Assembly: GCF_002025205.1 (NCBI RefSeq)
Contig: NZ_CP019947.1
Span: 3,262,001 to 3,326,000 of the forward strand
Source: Pseudomonas sp. CC6-YY-74
GTDB taxonomy: Bacteria > Pseudomonadota > Gammaproteobacteria > Pseudomonadales > Pseudomonadaceae
Reading direction: 5' to 3'
Length of the DNA: 64,000 nt
In this document: in pieces, positions 32,719 to 42,340 of the stretch
Numbering within the stretch: the first letter of the stretch is position 1
How the letters are laid out: each line of letters starts with the position of its first letter
The notes under the pieces: generated by a model
Databases searched by the model: none
The model's input: the letters and a program-made list of their open reading frames with translations, nothing else
Told to the model about the DNA's origin: nothing
Translations under genes and position numbers: made by a program

Positions 32719-33252
32719 TTGACCACCATCGTTTCAGTACGCCGCCACGGCAAAGTCGTCATGGGCGGCGACGGCCAGGTTTCTCTCGGCAACACCGTGA
32801 TGAAAGGCAATGCGAAGAAGGTTCGTCACCTCTATCACGGCCAGGTCCTCGCCGGTTTCGCCGGCGCCACCGCGGACGCCTTCACCCTATTCGAGCGCTT
32901 CGAAGGCAAGCTGGAAAAACACCAGGGCCACCTGGTACGCGCCGCCGTCGAACTGGCCAAGGACTGGCGCACCGACCGCTCGCTGAGCCGCCTGGAAGCC
33001 ATGCTCGCAGTGGCCAACAAAGACGCCTCGCTGATCATCACCGGCAATGGCGATGTGGTGGAACCGGAGCACGGCCTGATCGCCATGGGCTCCGGCGGCG
33101 GCTTTGCCCAAGCCGCGGCATTGGCCTTGCTGCAGAATACCGAGCAGATGTCGGCCCACGAAATTGCGGAAAAGGCGTTGAACATTGCCGCGTCCATCTG
33201 TGTCTTTACCAATCAGAATCTGACTATCGAGGAACTGGACTCGGCCATCTGA
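32719..33252 (+). CDS. hslV: ATP-dependent protease proteolytic subunit HslV
   Basis: 177 residues. The start is a TTG at 32719 with GGAG eight bases upstream; the frame is open further back but crosses the heat-shock promoter. Starting here puts Thr2 next to the initiator, as needed: after Met removal it is the catalytic N-terminal Thr of this proteasome-like peptidase ([19 protein letters not shown]). The C terminus [11 protein letters not shown] is standard. It forms a dodecamer capped by HslU. The 27-base gap to hslU indicates one operon. Confidence 0.96.
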   Translation: MTTIVSVRRHGKVVMGGDGQVSLGNTVMKGNAKKVRHLYHGQVLAGFAGATADAFTLFERFEGKLEKHQGHLVRAAVELAKDWRTDRSLSRLEAMLAVANKDASLIITGNGDVVEPEHGLIAMGSGGGFAQAAALALLQNTEQMSAHEIAEKALNIAASICVFTNQNLTIEELDSAI

Positions 33253-33279
33253 GCCGATTTCCGTTCGGAGCCGCCTGCT

Positions 33280-34620
33280 ATGTCCATGACGCCCCGCGAA
33301 ATCGTTCACGAACTCAACCGCCACATCATTGGCCAGGATGACGCCAAGCGTGCCGTGGCCATCGCCCTGCGTAATCGCTGGCGGCGTATGCAACTGCCGC
33401 TGGAGTTGCGCACCGAAGTGACGCCGAAGAACATCCTGATGATCGGCCCGACCGGTGTCGGCAAGACCGAAATCGCCCGACGCCTGGCCAAACTGGCCGG
33501 TGCACCGTTCATCAAGGTCGAAGCGACCAAATTCACCGAAGTCGGCTACGTCGGCCGCGATGTCGAGTCGATCATTCGTGACCTGGCCGATGCTGCGATC
33601 AAGATGCTCCGCGAGCAGGAGATGATCAAGGTCCGCCACCGTGCCGAAGACGCCGCCGAAGAGCGCATCCTCGATGCCCTGCTACCGCCGCCGCGCGCCG
33701 GCTTCAATGAAGACCCAACGCCGAGCGGCGACTCCAATACCCGCCAACTGTTCCGCAAGCGCCTGCGCGAAGGCCAGCTGGATGACAAGGACATCGACAT
33801 CGAGGTGACCGACAGTCCTGCCGGTATCGAGATCATGACCCCGCCGGGCATGGAAGAGATGACCAGCCAGCTGCAGAGCCTGTTCTCCAACATGGGCAAG
33901 GGCAAGAAGAAGAGCCGCACGCTCAAGGTCAAGGAAGCGCTGAAGCTGGTGCGCGACGAAGAGGCCGCGCGCCTGGTCAACGAGGAAGAGCTGAAAGCCA
34001 CGGCCCTCGAAGCCGTGGAGCAGAACGGCATCGTCTTCATCGACGAGATCGACAAGGTCACCAAACGTGGCAACGTTGGCGGCGCCGACGTCTCCCGCGA
34101 AGGCGTGCAACGCGACCTGCTGCCGCTGATTGAGGGCTGCACGGTCAACACCAAGCTGGGCATGGTCAAGACCGACCACATCCTGTTCATCGCCTCCGGC
34201 GCCTTCCACCTGAGCAAGCCGAGCGACCTGGTGCCGGAACTGCAAGGCCGCCTGCCAATCCGCGTCGAACTCAAGGCGCTGTCGCCGGAAGACTTCGAGC
34301 GTATTCTCACCGAACCGCACGCCTCCCTGACCGAGCAGTACATTGCCCTGCTCAACACCGAGGGCTTGAAAATCGAGTTCGCCGCAGACGGCATCAAGCG
34401 GCTTGCCGAGATTGCCTGGCAGGTCAACGAGAAGACCGAGAATATCGGTGCGCGACGCCTGCACACCCTGCTCGAGCGCCTGCTCGAAGAGGTGTCCTTC
34501 AGCGCCGGCGACCTGGCCGCCCAGCATGACGAGAAGCCGATCCGCATCGATGCCGACTACGTCAATGACCACCTCGGCGAACTGGCCGAGGACGAAGACC
34601 TCTCGCGCTATATTCTTTAA
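33280..34620 (+). CDS. hslU: HslU unfoldase (ClpY) ATPase
   Basis: 446 residues. AAA+ unfoldase that feeds substrates to HslV. Walker [15 protein letters not shown] (about 57-64), the intermediate I domain (about 110-240), Walker B IVFIDEID, sensor motifs, and the C-terminal tail ending EDLSRYIL, which inserts into HslV. Co-transcribed with hslV under the heat-shock promoter. Confidence 0.98.
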   Translation: MSMTPREIVHELNRHIIGQDDAKRAVAIALRNRWRRMQLPLELRTEVTPKNILMIGPTGVGKTEIARRLAKLAGAPFIKVEATKFTEVGYVGRDVESIIRDLADAAIKMLREQEMIKVRHRAEDAAEERILDALLPPPRAGFNEDPTPSGDSNTRQLFRKRLREGQLDDKDIDIEVTDSPAGIEIMTPPGMEEMTSQLQSLFSNMGKGKKKSRTLKVKEALKLVRDEEAARLVNEEELKATALEAVEQNGIVFIDEIDKVTKRGNVGGADVSREGVQRDLLPLIEGCTVNTKLGMVKTDHILFIASGAFHLSKPSDLVPELQGRLPIRVELKALSPEDFERILTEPHASLTEQYIALLNTEGLKIEFAADGIKRLAEIAWQVNEKTENIGARRLHTLLERLLEEVSFSAGDLAAQHDEKPIRIDADYVNDHLGELAEDEDLSRYIL

Positions 34621-34634
34621 CCCAACAGCCAACC

Positions 34635-34662
34635 TGTAGGAGTCGGCTTGCTGACTCCTACA
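34635..34662. repeat. Hairpin repeat after hslU
   Basis: A 10-bp inverted repeat (TGTAGGAGTC at 34635-34644, complement 34653-34662) with an 8-base loop GGCTTGCT. The TGTAGGAG..GGCTTGC..CTCCTACA layout is a dispersed intergenic element typical of pseudomonads. There is no T-run; it may protect the 3' end of the hslVU message. Confidence 0.6.
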
Positions 34663-34679
34663 ACAACCGGGCATCGATA

Positions 34680-35051
34680 ATGCACATCCCCTCCGCAGTC
34701 AAACTGCACAAGGCATCGCGAACCCTGGAGCTGCAATACGGCAGCGCCAGCTACACCCTGCCGGCAGAGTTCCTTCGCGTGCACTCGCCCTCGGCGGAAG
34801 TGCAAGGCCATGGCAAGCCCATTCTGCAGACCGGCAAGCTGCACGTCGCCCTGAGCGGCGTCGAGCCGGCCGGTAATTACGCCCTGAAGCTCTGTTTCGA
34901 CGATGGCCACGACAGCGGGCTGTTCAGCTGGGACTACCTGTATGAACTGGCCACCCATCAGGATCGTTTATGGGCCGACTACCTGACCGCGCTCGCTGCT
35001 GCCGGGAAATCCCGCGACCCCGACGAGTTCGTGGTCAAGCTGATGCTCTAG
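34680..35051 (+). CDS. DUF971 domain protein
   Basis: 123 residues with the small DUF971/GBBH-like N-terminal fold (PF06155): LELQYGSASYTLPAEFLRVHSPSAE followed by NYALKLCFDDGHDSGLFSWDYLYEL. The same domain occurs at the N terminus of gamma-butyrobetaine hydroxylase and in Fe-S assembly helpers. The function of the stand-alone protein is unknown. It lies between hslU and phaC1 as in other pseudomonads. Confidence 0.88.
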   Translation: MHIPSAVKLHKASRTLELQYGSASYTLPAEFLRVHSPSAEVQGHGKPILQTGKLHVALSGVEPAGNYALKLCFDDGHDSGLFSWDYLYELATHQDRLWADYLTALAAAGKSRDPDEFVVKLML

Positions 35052-35390
35052 CCCAACAGGCGAGCCAGAGCCGCCCCGCCTATTCCAGCCGCCTGCAACG
35101 GGCGGACGGATCCACGCTCAAGAGCTTCCCGCGCCGAGGTTAGAGCGCACTTTCTAATCTATCTCGGCATACTCAGCGCGCACTTGCCCGTATCGCGGCA
35201 AGCTTGCGCAAATCAATAAACTCGGGTAACCAAGGAACTGGCAGGTTCCCTGCATTTGGCCAAGCCGGATGCATACATTGAGAAGCGGATTAGTTCCGCC
35301 CCCGGTAACCCGAGCAATACCCGGTCTAGTCCCGTGTCGCCTTGCACAGCAACACGCCGGTATTCGTCTCAGGACAATGGAGCGTCGTAG
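35052..35390 (+). other. phaC1 upstream region, no gene
   Basis: 339 bases without a credible frame. It contains the sigma-54-like site at 35239-35254 and leaves about 125 bases of leader before phaC1. A short CCGCCC/GGGCGG inverted repeat lies just after the DUF971 gene. I could not identify an activator site. Confidence 0.7.
35239..35254 (+). promoter_or_regulatory. Sigma-54-type promoter of the pha operon
   Basis: TGGCAGG-N4-CTGCA: GG (35240-35241) and GC (35252-35253) are spaced by exactly ten bases, the rule for RpoN promoters. It points at phaC1, with a predicted start near 35265. RpoN control of phaC1 has been described in P. aeruginosa, which fits. Confidence 0.72.
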
Positions 35391-37070
35391 ATGTCTGAAA
35401 AAAGCAATGATGATCTGAAACGCCAAGCTTCAGAGAACACCCTCGGTCTGAACCCGATCGTCGGCATCCAAAGCAAGGACCTGCTTACGTCGGCTCGCAC
35501 GGTGCTCACCCAGGCCATCCGGCAACCGTTTCACAGCGCCAAACACGTCGCTCATTTCGCCGTGGAGCTGAAGAACGTCCTGCTTGGCAAGTCCGACCTG
35601 CAACCCGAGAGTGGCGACCGCCGTTTCGTCGATCCGGCCTGGAGCCAGAATCCGCTGTACAAGCGCTATCTACAAACCTACCTGGCCTGGCGCAAGGAAC
35701 TGCATGACTGGGTCGAGCACAGCAACCTGTCGGAGCAGGACGCCAACCGCGGACACTTCGTCATCAACCTGATGATCGACGCCATGGCGCCGAGCAACAG
35801 CATGGCCAACCCGGCGGCGGTCAAGCGCTTCTTCGAGACCGGCGGCAAGAGCCTGCTCGACGGCCTGTCGCACCTGGCCAAGGACATTGTCAATAACGGC
35901 GGCATGCCCAGCCAGGTCGACATGACGGCCTTCGAGGTCGGCAAGAGCCTGGCCACCACCGAAGGCGTGGTGGTGTTCCGCAACAGCGTGCTGGAGCTGA
36001 TCCAGTACCGACCGAGCACCGAACAGGTGCACGAGCGCCCGCTGCTGGTGGTGCCACCACAGATCAACAAGTTCTATATCTTCGACCTGTCGCCAGAGAA
36101 GAGCCTGGCGCGCTTCCTGCTGCGTAGCGGCGTGCAGACCTTCGTGGTCAGTTGGCGCAACCCGACCAAGGCGCAACGCGAGTGGGGCCTGTCGAGCTAT
36201 ATCGAAGCGCTCAAGGAAGCCATCGAGGCGGTCATCGCGATCACCGGCAGCCAAGATATCAATATGCTCGGTGCCTGCTCCGGCGGCATGACCACTGCCT
36301 CGCTGCTCGGCCACTATGCGGCGCTTGGCGAGCACAAGGTTCACGCCCTGACCCTGCTGGTCAGCGTGCTGGACAACAAACTGGACACCCAGGTCGCACT
36401 GTTCGCCGACGAGAATACCCTGGAGATGGCCAAGCGGCGCTCCTACCAGGCCGGCGTCATCGAGGGCAGCGACATGGCCAAGGTGTTTGCCTGGATGCGT
36501 CCCAACGACCTGATCTGGAACTACTGGGTCAACAACTACCTGCTCGGCAACGAACCTCCGGTGTTCGACATCCTCCACTGGAACAACGACACCACCCGCC
36601 TGCCCGCCGCGCTGCACGGCGAGTTCATCGACATGTTCAAGACCAATCCGTTGATCCGTCCCGGCGCGTTGGAAGTCTGCGGCACGCCGATCGACCTCAA
36701 GCAGGTCACCTGCGACGTCTTCTGCCTCGCCGGCACCACCGATCACATCACCCCCTGGGAGGCGTGCTACAGGTCGGTCCACCTGTTCGGCGGCAAATGC
36801 GAGTTCGTCCTGTCCAGCAGCGGGCATATCCAGAGCATCCTCAACCCGCCGGGCAACCCCAAGTCGCGCTACATGACCAACACGGAAATGCCCTTCGAGC
36901 CGAAAGACTGGCAGGCAAATGCAACCAAGCACACCGACTCCTGGTGGCTGCACTGGCAGAAGTGGCTGACCGAGCGCTCCGGGCCGAGTAAAAAAGCGCC
37001 GAGCAAACTGGGCAACAAACAGTTCCCGCCCGGCGAGCCAGCACCTGGAACCTACGTACACGAACGTTGA
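35391..37070 (+). CDS. phaC1: Class II PHA synthase 1
   Basis: 559 residues, typical PhaC1 length. Polymerises (R)-3-hydroxyacyl-CoA of medium chain length into storage granules. The PhaC box GACSGG puts the nucleophile at Cys296; the Asp partner is in the DHITPWE region and the His in the SSSGHIQS motif near the C terminus. The N-terminal PhaC_N domain (NPIVGIQSKDLL, about 15-270) precedes the alpha/beta-hydrolase core. First gene of phaC1-phaZ-phaC2-phaD. Confidence 0.97.
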   Translation: MSEKSNDDLKRQASENTLGLNPIVGIQSKDLLTSARTVLTQAIRQPFHSAKHVAHFAVELKNVLLGKSDLQPESGDRRFVDPAWSQNPLYKRYLQTYLAWRKELHDWVEHSNLSEQDANRGHFVINLMIDAMAPSNSMANPAAVKRFFETGGKSLLDGLSHLAKDIVNNGGMPSQVDMTAFEVGKSLATTEGVVVFRNSVLELIQYRPSTEQVHERPLLVVPPQINKFYIFDLSPEKSLARFLLRSGVQTFVVSWRNPTKAQREWGLSSYIEALKEAIEAVIAITGSQDINMLGACSGGMTTASLLGHYAALGEHKVHALTLLVSVLDNKLDTQVALFADENTLEMAKRRSYQAGVIEGSDMAKVFAWMRPNDLIWNYWVNNYLLGNEPPVFDILHWNNDTTRLPAALHGEFIDMFKTNPLIRPGALEVCGTPIDLKQVTCDVFCLAGTTDHITPWEACYRSVHLFGGKCEFVLSSSGHIQSILNPPGNPKSRYMTNTEMPFEPKDWQANATKHTDSWWLHWQKWLTERSGPSKKAPSKLGNKQFPPGEPAPGTYVHER

Positions 37071-37224
37071 TCGACTGCGCCCTGCGCACCACTGCCCGCG
37101 GCACCTGGAAGTGCCGCTCGCCCAACCGGCATACCCGCCGCGTTGGCGACCAGGTTTGCCCTGGTAGTTCTCGGTGAGACCTGGACGGTCTCACCCAGTG
37201 TTTTCACTCATAGGGCCTGCGCGC

Positions 37225-38082
37225 ATGTCATTACCTTTTGTATTCCGCACCATCGACCTGGATGGCCAAACCATCCGTACTGCCGTGCGTCCCGGCAGTG
37301 GCAAGATGGCGCCGCTGCTGATTTTCAATGGTATCGGCGCCAACCTGGAACTGGTCATGCCCTTCGTTCGCGCGCTCGACAGCGATCTCGAAGTGATCGC
37401 CTTCGACGTGCCCGGTGTCGGTGGCTCCTCGACCCCCCGCACCCCTTATCGCTTCCCCGGCCTGGCCAAACTGGCGGCGCGCATGCTCGACTACCTGGAC
37501 TACGGCCAGGTCAATGTGATCGGCGTGTCCTGGGGCGGCGCCCTGGCGCAACAGTTCGCCCATGACTACCCGGAACGCTGCAAGAAGCTGGTGTTGGCGG
37601 CCACCTCGGCCGGCGCGGTAATGGTCCCGGGCAAGCCCAAGGTGCTCTGGCGCATGGCCAGTCCGCGGCGCTATGTGCAGCCGTCCTATGGCGTGCAGAT
37701 CGCTCCGGACATCTATGGCGGCGCCTTCCGCCGCGACCCCAAGCTGGCCCTGGCACATGCCAGCAAGGTGCGCTCGGGCGGCAAGATGGGCTACTACTGG
37801 CAGCTGTTCGCTGGCGTCGGCTGGACCAGCATCCACTGGTTGCACAAGATCCGCCAACCGACCCTGGTACTGGCCGGCGACGACGACCCGTTGATCCCGC
37901 TGATCAACATGCGCCTGCTGGCCTGGCGCATTCCGAATGCCGATCTGCACGTAATCGACGATGGTCACCTGTTCCTGGTGACCCGCGCCGGAGTAGTGGC
38001 ACCGCTGATCATGAAGTTCCTCGCCGAAGAACGCCAACCTGCAGTGATGCACCCCAAGCCCTCAACTGCTCGCCAGAACTGA
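37225..38082 (+). CDS. phaZ: Intracellular medium-chain PHA depolymerase
   Basis: 285 residues. Alpha/beta hydrolase that releases 3-hydroxyacids from stored PHA. Lipase box GVSWGG with Ser102; the catalytic Asp is likely in GDDDPLIP and His in DDGHLFLV. I chose the ATG at 37225 (MSLPFVFRTIDLDGQ) over the open extension to a GTG at 37174. It sits between the two synthase genes as in all mcl-PHA pseudomonads, so synthesis and mobilisation are encoded together. Confidence 0.96.
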   Translation: MSLPFVFRTIDLDGQTIRTAVRPGSGKMAPLLIFNGIGANLELVMPFVRALDSDLEVIAFDVPGVGGSSTPRTPYRFPGLAKLAARMLDYLDYGQVNVIGVSWGGALAQQFAHDYPERCKKLVLAATSAGAVMVPGKPKVLWRMASPRRYVQPSYGVQIAPDIYGGAFRRDPKLALAHASKVRSGGKMGYYWQLFAGVGWTSIHWLHKIRQPTLVLAGDDDPLIPLINMRLLAWRIPNADLHVIDDGHLFLVTRAGVVAPLIMKFLAEERQPAVMHPKPSTARQN

Positions 38083-38518
38083 GCCGCACCGAGATACGCT
38101 GAAAAAACGCTCGCCGACTGCGGCGGCCTGCCAACGCCCGCGGCGAGGTTGCACTACATAAAAAAGCGGGGGCATTCAGCGCAAAACGCTCGTCCTGCGA
38201 CCGCGCGCGCTGCTGGCGTTGCGCAACGCCCCGAGCGGCTCTCGCGACAGCACCCGATATGTTCACCATCGCAGATCAGCCGGTAAAAAACCCCTCGCCC
38301 GATGAGCCCAATAGGTTCACGATCACCGAGCCGAGTGGGGCACGAACGGCACACGACTGCCCCATCTTGGTGCAGGCCTGGGGGTCTGGCACTTGATTGC
38401 CCACGCAGTTACATGCTGGGGAACATCCTGCGCTAGTCTAGACGGCGAACCCGCAGCCTCTTGGTACAAGCCTTGCTGTATTGCTCCCTGATCACGGATA
38501 GTTTTGGAGTGTCGCCCC
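38083..38518 (+). other. phaZ-phaC2 gap, no gene
   Basis: 436 bases without a credible frame. A CTCGCCG (38110-38116)/CGGCGAG (38141-38147) inverted repeat follows phaZ and may act as a weak terminator; TGGGGCA (38336-38342)/TGCCCCA (38358-38364) is a second one. A promoter for phaC2D is likely here, but I see no convincing hexamers. GGAG lies nine bases before the phaC2 ATG. Confidence 0.6.
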
Positions 38519-40201
38519 ATGCGCAAACAACCTTCGGCACATAGCCTGCCGGCCCCGTCCGGCTCAATGAATGCCCAGAACGCGGTCGTTGGCCTGCGTG
38601 CCAGAGACGTGCTTTCCACCCTGCGCGGCTTGGCCTTGCAGGGCTTGCGCCAGCCGGTTCACAGCGGCCGACACGTACTGGCGCTGGGCGGACAACTGGG
38701 CCGCGTCCTGCTCGGCGACACGCCGTACAAGGTCAACCCGAAGGATGCGCGCTTTGCCGATCCGACCTGGCAACTCAATCCGTTTTACCGGCGCAGCCTG
38801 CAGGCCTACCTGGCCTGGCAACATCAGCTGGACAACTGGATAGAGGAAAGCGACATGAGCGCCGACGACCGCACCCGTGCGCGCTTCGTTGTCAGCATCC
38901 TCGGCGATGCCCTGTCCCCCACCAACACCCTACTCAACCCATTGGCGCTCAAGGAACTGTTCAACAGTGGCGGCAGCAGCGTAGTCAAAGGCCTGGGCCA
39001 TCTGCTCGACGACCTGCTGCACAACGACGGCCTGCCCAGCCAGGTCAACAAGCACGCCTTCGAAGTCGGCCGCAGCCTGGCCGCCACGCCCGGCGCGGTG
39101 GTGTTCCGCAATGAACTGCTGGAGCTGATCCAGTACAAGCCGATGAGCGAGAAGCAGTACTTACGGCCCCTGCTGATCGTGCCGCCGCAGATCAACAAGT
39201 ACTACATCTTCGACCTGTCGCCTGACAAGAGCTTCGTCCAGTACGCGCTGAAGAACGGTTTGCAGGTCTTCGTGGTGAGCTGGCGCAACCCGGACGCGCG
39301 TCATCGCGAGTGGGGCCTGTCGAGCTATGTGCAGGCAGTCGAAGAGGCCATTGATGTCTGTCGGGCGATCACCGCCAGCAAGGACGTCAACTTGCTGGGC
39401 GCCTGCGCCGGCGGTCTGACCATCGCCGCCTTGCAGGGGCACCTGCAAGCCAAGCGGCAGCTGCGCAAAGTCGCCAGCGCCACCTATCTGGTCAGCTTGC
39501 TGGACAGTCAGCTGGATAGCCCGGCCATGCTCTTCGCCGATGAAAAAACCCTGGAGGCGGCTAAGCGCCGCTCCTATCAGCAAGGCGTACTGGACGGTCG
39601 CGACATGGCCAGGGTGTTCGCCTGGATGCGCCCCAACGACCTGATCTGGAACTACTGGATCAACAACTACCTGCTCGGCAAGCAACCACCGGCCTTCGAC
39701 ATTCTCTACTGGAACAACGACAGCACCCGCCTGCCGGCCGCCCTGCATGGCGACCTGATCGACTTCTTCCAACACAATCCGCTGATCCGTGCCGGCGGCC
39801 TGGAAATCTGCGGCACCCCGGTCGACCTGCGCAAGGTCACGGTCGACAGCTTCAACGTCGCCGGAATCAACGACCACATCACCCCCTGGGATGCGGTGTA
39901 CCGCTCAAGCCTGCTGATGGGCGGCAACAAGCGTTTCATCCTGTCCAACAGCGGGCACATCCAGAGCATCCTCAACCCGCCGGGCAACCCCAAGGCCAAC
40001 TACCTCGAGAGCGACAAGCTCAGCGCCGACCCGCGCGCCTGGTACCATGACGCCCAGAAGCACGACGGCAGCTGGTGGCCGCAGTGGCTAAACTGGATCC
40101 AGGAGCACGCCGGCGAGCAACGCGATACCCTTGTAACCCTGGGCAACGCGCATTACCCGGCAATGGAAGCAGCACCCGGCACCTTTGTGCATGTGCGCTA
40201 G
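38519..40201 (+). CDS. phaC2: Class II PHA synthase 2
   Basis: 560 residues, a paralogue of PhaC1 with the same layout. GACAGG carries the nucleophile, also residue 296; DHITPWD and NSGHIQS hold the Asp and His. The first 15 residues differ from PhaC1 (MRKQPSAHSLPAP). The start at 38519 has GGAG nine bases before it; a TTG at 38504 is less likely. In pseudomonads the second synthase is usually the minor enzyme with a somewhat different monomer preference. Confidence 0.97.
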   Translation: MRKQPSAHSLPAPSGSMNAQNAVVGLRARDVLSTLRGLALQGLRQPVHSGRHVLALGGQLGRVLLGDTPYKVNPKDARFADPTWQLNPFYRRSLQAYLAWQHQLDNWIEESDMSADDRTRARFVVSILGDALSPTNTLLNPLALKELFNSGGSSVVKGLGHLLDDLLHNDGLPSQVNKHAFEVGRSLAATPGAVVFRNELLELIQYKPMSEKQYLRPLLIVPPQINKYYIFDLSPDKSFVQYALKNGLQVFVVSWRNPDARHREWGLSSYVQAVEEAIDVCRAITASKDVNLLGACAGGLTIAALQGHLQAKRQLRKVASATYLVSLLDSQLDSPAMLFADEKTLEAAKRRSYQQGVLDGRDMARVFAWMRPNDLIWNYWINNYLLGKQPPAFDILYWNNDSTRLPAALHGDLIDFFQHNPLIRAGGLEICGTPVDLRKVTVDSFNVAGINDHITPWDAVYRSSLLMGGNKRFILSNSGHIQSILNPPGNPKANYLESDKLSADPRAWYHDAQKHDGSWWPQWLNWIQEHAGEQRDTLVTLGNAHYPAMEAAPGTFVHVR

Positions 40202-40282
40202 CAGCGCACGCTACCGAGCACCGGCCGAGGCCACCTTCGGCCGGTTATCTTCCAGCCGCCCCTGTCAGCATAAGAAGACCGG

Positions 40283-40897
40283 ATGAAAACCCGCGATCGT
40301 ATCCTCGAATGCGCGCTGATGCTGTTCAACCAGCAAGGCGAGCCGAATGTTTCCATCCTGGAAATCGCCAATGAACTGGGGATCAGCCCGGGCAACCTGT
40401 ACTACCACTTCCACGGTAAAGAACCGCTGATTCTCGGTCTGTTCGAGCGTTTCCATGCAGAACTGGCGCCACTGCTCAATCCTCCTGACGACGTACGCCT
40501 GGATGTCGAGGACTACTGGCTGTTCCTGCACCTGATCGTCGAACGCATGGCACACTACTGCTTTCTGTTCCAGGACTTGTCCAACCTGGCCGGGCGCTTG
40601 CCAAAGCTGGCCCGCGGCATCCGTAACTGGTTGAACGCCTTGAAACGCACCCTGGCATCACTGCTGGCGCGACTGAAGGCGGAAAATCAGCTAGTCAGCG
40701 ATACCCATTCCCTCGGCCAACTGGTCGAGCAGATCACCATGACCCTGCTGTTCTCTCTCGACTATCAGCGCATCATCGGCCGCGAGGGCGAGAGCCGACT
40801 GGTGGTCTATCAGGTGATGATGTTGGTGGCGCCACACCTGACAAGTGAATCACGCTTCGCTGCCGAGCATCTGGCGCAACGCTATCTGGAAACCTGA
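40283..40897 (+). CDS. phaD: TetR-family activator PhaD
   Basis: 204 residues. The N-terminal TetR helix-turn-helix (RDRILECALMLFNQQGEPNVSI..IANELGISPGNLYYHF, about 3-48) is followed by a helical ligand domain. PhaD in P. putida activates phaC1 and phaI promoters and senses a fatty-acid metabolite. Located 81 bases after phaC2; converges with phaF across a shared terminator. Confidence 0.94.
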   Translation: MKTRDRILECALMLFNQQGEPNVSILEIANELGISPGNLYYHFHGKEPLILGLFERFHAELAPLLNPPDDVRLDVEDYWLFLHLIVERMAHYCFLFQDLSNLAGRLPKLARGIRNWLNALKRTLASLLARLKAENQLVSDTHSLGQLVEQITMTLLFSLDYQRIIGREGESRLVVYQVMMLVAPHLTSESRFAAEHLAQRYLET

Positions 40898-40931
40898 GTC
40901 TGCCAAGCTGAATCCCGCGTAAACACAAACG

Positions 40932-40960
40932 CAAACGCCCGGCACTAGGCCGGGCGTTTG
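40932..40960. terminator. Terminator between phaD and phaF
   Basis: A 12-bp perfect stem (CAAACGCCCGGC, 40932-40943, complement 40949-40960) with a 5-base loop, flanked by A/T-rich ends, between the convergent phaC1ZC2D and phaIF units. Confidence 0.8.
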
Positions 40961-40979
40961 TGTTTACCGCGGTAAGTCT

Positions 40980-41699
40980 TTAGGCCTGGCTGGCCGGTGT
41001 TGCTGGAGCAGCTACGGGCGCAGGAGCAGGCGCAGGCGCAGCTGCTGGCTCCGCTGCAGCTTGCGGCGCAGCCGGCTTAGCGACGGCTTTTACCGCGGGC
41101 TTGGTTGCTGGCTTTGCAGCCGGCTTGGCGGCCGGTTTAGCAGCTGGCTTGGGTGCAGCTTTAACCGCAGGTTTGGCGGCGGCCTTGGCGACTGGCTTGG
41201 CTGCAACTTTCGCTGCCGGCTTGGCAGCGGCTTTGGCTGCTGGCTTGGCGGCAGACTTAGCGGCAGGCTTGACCGAAACACCGGTCAACTGCTCGATCTG
41301 CTTGGTCAGACTATCGACCTTGGCGTTGAGCGCTTTCACTTCATTGCGGCTCGGTACGCCGAGACGCGAAATGGCGTTGTTCAGGCGCCGGTCGAACGCT
41401 TCTTCCAGCTCGCCCCACTTGCCGAGTGCCCGATCCTTGACTTCATCGACCTTGGACTTGGTGCTGCCCACTTTCGACTCGACAGTGGACTTCACCGCAT
41501 CGACTTGCTTGTCGACTTCGCTCTTGGCCAGCGTCTCGGCTTTTTCGCCGTCCTTGACCAGCGTATCGAACAGCTTGGTGCCGTCCTTGCTGACCTTGGA
41601 GTAAGCACCTAGACCTGCCAACCAGATCTGGCGCGAGTATTTTTCAACTTCGCCGATCCAGGAGCTGGACTGCTTTTCGATTTTCTTTTTGACGGCCAT
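40980..41699 (-). CDS. phaF: Phasin PhaF with histone-like tail
   Basis: 239 residues. An amphipathic phasin helix and coiled coil (about 1-145) that coats PHA granules is followed by a long Lys/Ala/Pro-rich tail (about 147-215) built from KPAAK-like repeats. This tail binds DNA non-specifically and helps share granules between daughter cells in P. putida. The last 25 residues are Ala/Pro-rich and acidic to neutral. The ATG at 41699 has a strong AAGGAG. It is ten bases after phaI, so they form one operon. Confidence 0.95.
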   Translation of the reverse strand: MAVKKKIEKQSSSWIGEVEKYSRQIWLAGLGAYSKVSKDGTKLFDTLVKDGEKAETLAKSEVDKQVDAVKSTVESKVGSTKSKVDEVKDRALGKWGELEEAFDRRLNNAISRLGVPSRNEVKALNAKVDSLTKQIEQLTGVSVKPAAKSAAKPAAKAAAKPAAKVAAKPVAKAAAKPAVKAAPKPAAKPAAKPAAKPATKPAVKAVAKPAAPQAAAEPAAAPAPAPAPVAAPATPASQA

Positions 41700-41709
41700 G
41701 CTGTTCTCC

Positions 41710-42156
41710 TTATTTGGTACGCGCGACTTGCTCGAGCAACGCGCTCAGCTGATCAAGCTTAGCAGAGAGTGCTGCAACGTCCTGCCTGGACGGGATGCCG
41801 ATACGGTTGAGCGCACTGGCCACACGGGCATCGAAAGCCTTCTCGATTTTATCGAGCTGCACTTCGACTTTACCTTTTACGCTGCTGACGTTGCCGGTCA
41901 CGTTGTTCTTGACGTGGTCGATCTGGCTGTTGGCTGCCTCGACTTGCTCGCTGACCAGCTTCTTGCCCTGCTCTTCGACGCCTTCGCCGCTCTTGACCAG
42001 CTCCTTGAAATACTCGAAGCCTTCCTGTCCGGCCTTGGCGTAGGCGCCCAGGCCAGCCAGCCAGATCTTGCGGGCATAGACTTTGGCGTCGGTCAGCACG
42101 GTGGCTTTATCTTCGACTTCGACTTCGACTTTCTTCTTCACGACAACTTTCGACAT
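41710..42156 (-). CDS. phaI: Phasin PhaI
   Basis: 148 residues. The small granule-coating phasin, homologous to the N-terminal half of PhaF (ARKIWLAGLGAYAKAGQEG vs SRQIWLAGLGAYSKVSKDG). It has a long coiled coil and no DNA-binding tail. The start at 42156 follows AGGTG and gives MSKVVVKKKVEVEVED; the frame stays open to 42240 but those codons are not phasin-like. A promoter should lie in 42157-42340, where PhaD is expected to act. Confidence 0.95.
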   Translation of the reverse strand: MSKVVVKKKVEVEVEDKATVLTDAKVYARKIWLAGLGAYAKAGQEGFEYFKELVKSGEGVEEQGKKLVSEQVEAANSQIDHVKNNVTGNVSSVKGKVEVQLDKIEKAFDARVASALNRIGIPSRQDVAALSAKLDQLSALLEQVARTK

Positions 42157-42340
42157 GGTGCACCTCACGCGCAGTGGTTTGAGGAAACGCCCACGGAATG
42201 CAGGCTTGAACACACGGTATCGAGGAAAATTAGAAACCACATACTAGTTGCGAAAAAAGATCAGCCGAGCCTCAGCAGCTACCCAACCTCAGCAGCGGGC
42301 GCCCAAGTGGCCGCAGTCGACGGAGATTTTTATCACAAAC

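Noticed and set aside
38390-38406. Sigma-54 promoter before phaC2 (TGGCACTTGATTGCC)
   Set aside because: GG and GC are spaced by nine bases, not ten, and the -12 half is weak.
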